From Vandiemenella viatica (Eukaryota > Arthropoda > Insecta > Orthoptera > Morabidae): a DNA stretch of 64,000 bases. The position numbers were made by a program, and so were the translations under genes. The stretch is from positions 145,919,283 through 145,983,282 of the forward strand of contig CM061921.1 of assembly GCA_031002005.1 (NCBI GenBank). The letters run 5' to 3'. Shown piece by piece: positions 62,861-64,000 of this stretch (the first letter of the stretch is position 1; each line of letters begins with the position of its first letter). The notes under the pieces are model-generated. The model had not been told where the DNA came from and did not search any database. It saw only the letters and a list, made by a program, of their open reading frames with translations.

Positions 62861-64000
62861 CAATGTTGTAACAGGAATGGACAACCATAGTTCCTGGCAA
62901 CCATGCATGCTGTTTGGTTACTCTGTAAGTAGAGTGAATATTCATTTAGGAATATAAGATTCATCAGTCATGAAAATTTTGTATCTTTCCAACTATGTTG
63001 TCCTAATTCACATCTAGAACATATCACCATGGAATGTAAACTGCATATGACATGTGTCTTGAGAAATAGTAGGATGCCAGATCCTTTAGTAACTATAGTT
63101 CAAATGTTCTTCAGCACTCAAGAAACATCACAAGAGAATAGGAGGAATTTGGTAAACACACCTATATGTGTACTATAGAGAACAGTTATGCAAAATTTAT
63201 GTGAATAAATAATGTAACATTTGAATTTTTCTCTACAATAGAAAAGTGGCAAGAATTAGGAAAGTAAACATACCACATACTAAACCTGAAGCCATCAGCA
63301 ATGTAACAAAAATCAGAATACTATTTTGGGAAAAGTACATACCAACATGACAGAAAAAAACCACAAGAAAGAATCAAATACACACTATATCACATGACCT
63401 CTTATTCATGTGAGGTTATAGCATCAATCGTGAACCATGCAGCAAACTCAGATGTAGGGGACTATGATTGGTGTGTGGTTTTCTGCAATTATTTGGTAAT
63501 ATGAGTAAGGGGTAACTGAAAATATTATGTATTTGAATTACTCTTTTTTTTCATGGTCTTCCACTCTGGTAAATATTGGGTTGATCCCATAGCATTTCTA
63601 CGATCCATAAAACTTTATTTCTTACATGGGTAATGTGAAAAGTTGTTGGCCTGGCACCGAAATTGCATTGTTATCAATGCATAATTTTTTGTTGATGTTT
63701 GTTGAAATAATGAATGTCATGCTTAATGCAGTCTACATGAGTTTAATGTTGGATGATGTTGTGGAAAGATGAACTTTTGAGGCCATGCTTTGCCATCATG
63801 CTCAGGTCATTTACATATGCAGGGATAATCAGAACCATGCTGAAGTTCTGGTTGTCACAGTAAACATACAGATCCTGAGGATGAAGGTAGAGCATGCCTC
63901 TGAAAGTTCATCTTTCTACAATATCATTCAGCAGCAAATCCATGAAGATTACATTTTGTCGAGAAGGTGAACAGTATAGTACTGGATGATCAGCGGTTAA
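62861..64000. other. AT-rich DNA, no gene seen
   Basis: No convincing exon; the frame at 63785-63970 (ICRDNQNHAEVLVVTVNIQI) is weakly protein-like and unidentified. Confidence 0.4.

Noticed and set aside
1..64000. CRISPR arrays, operons, bacterial promoters or ribosome sites
   Set aside because: The DNA is eukaryotic with spliced exons; no regularly spaced repeats of that kind were seen.

Overview
The window looks like AT-rich nuclear DNA of an arthropod, most likely an insect. It shows GT-AG spliced exons separated by introns of 3 to 12 kb, tRNA-derived SINEs, Jockey-like and other LINE pieces, Penelope-like elements, mariner relics and several hAT elements. I cannot name the species.

One host gene dominates. 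Six plus-strand exons (2624-2807, 8366-8518, 11906-12061, 24140-24336, 35959-36122, 48127-48217) join in frame (184+153+156+197+164+91 = 945 nt) into the last 314 residues and stop codon of a ceramide kinase (Cerk). The 5' exons, including the GGDG-type nucleotide loop, lie upstream of the window. The last exon is only 91 nt long and sits 12 kb downstream of the previous one; it was found because its peptide (VHCQLLEVFTRGI) matches the conserved CERK tail and its phase fits. A second host-like coding piece, an unidentified terminal exon, lies at 58699-58943.

Most of the rest is mobile DNA inside the Cerk introns. Intron 1 (2808-8365) holds a CpG-containing block with diverged internal repeats and a cluster of CRE-like sites, then a foldback element. 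Intron 2 (8519-11905) holds SINEs, LINE debris and a 195-bp hAT-like MITE. Intron 3 (12062-24139) holds a mariner relic, a pseudogene of a mobile-element protein, a LINE 3' piece, a 3.57-kb hAT transposon with 8-bp target duplication and a decayed transposase, and a truncated LINE. Intron 4 (24337-35958) holds LINE endonuclease debris, a Penelope-like relic with inverted arms carrying a nested 804-bp hAT MITE, and a nearly intact Jockey-like LINE of the same family as the one in intron 3. Intron 5 (36123-48126) holds a nearly complete Penelope-like element (reverse transcriptase plus GIY-YIG nuclease) between short direct repeats, plus LINE and SINE pieces. Downstream of Cerk are a long AT-rich stretch, the orphan exon, and further SINE, LINE and hAT copies.

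The main patterns worth following are: four hAT-type insertions with perfect 8-bp duplications; a hairpin motif with a hammerhead-like core repeated at the ends of three Penelope-type loci; and a shared end module linking the foldback in intron 1 to the Penelope relic in intron 4.
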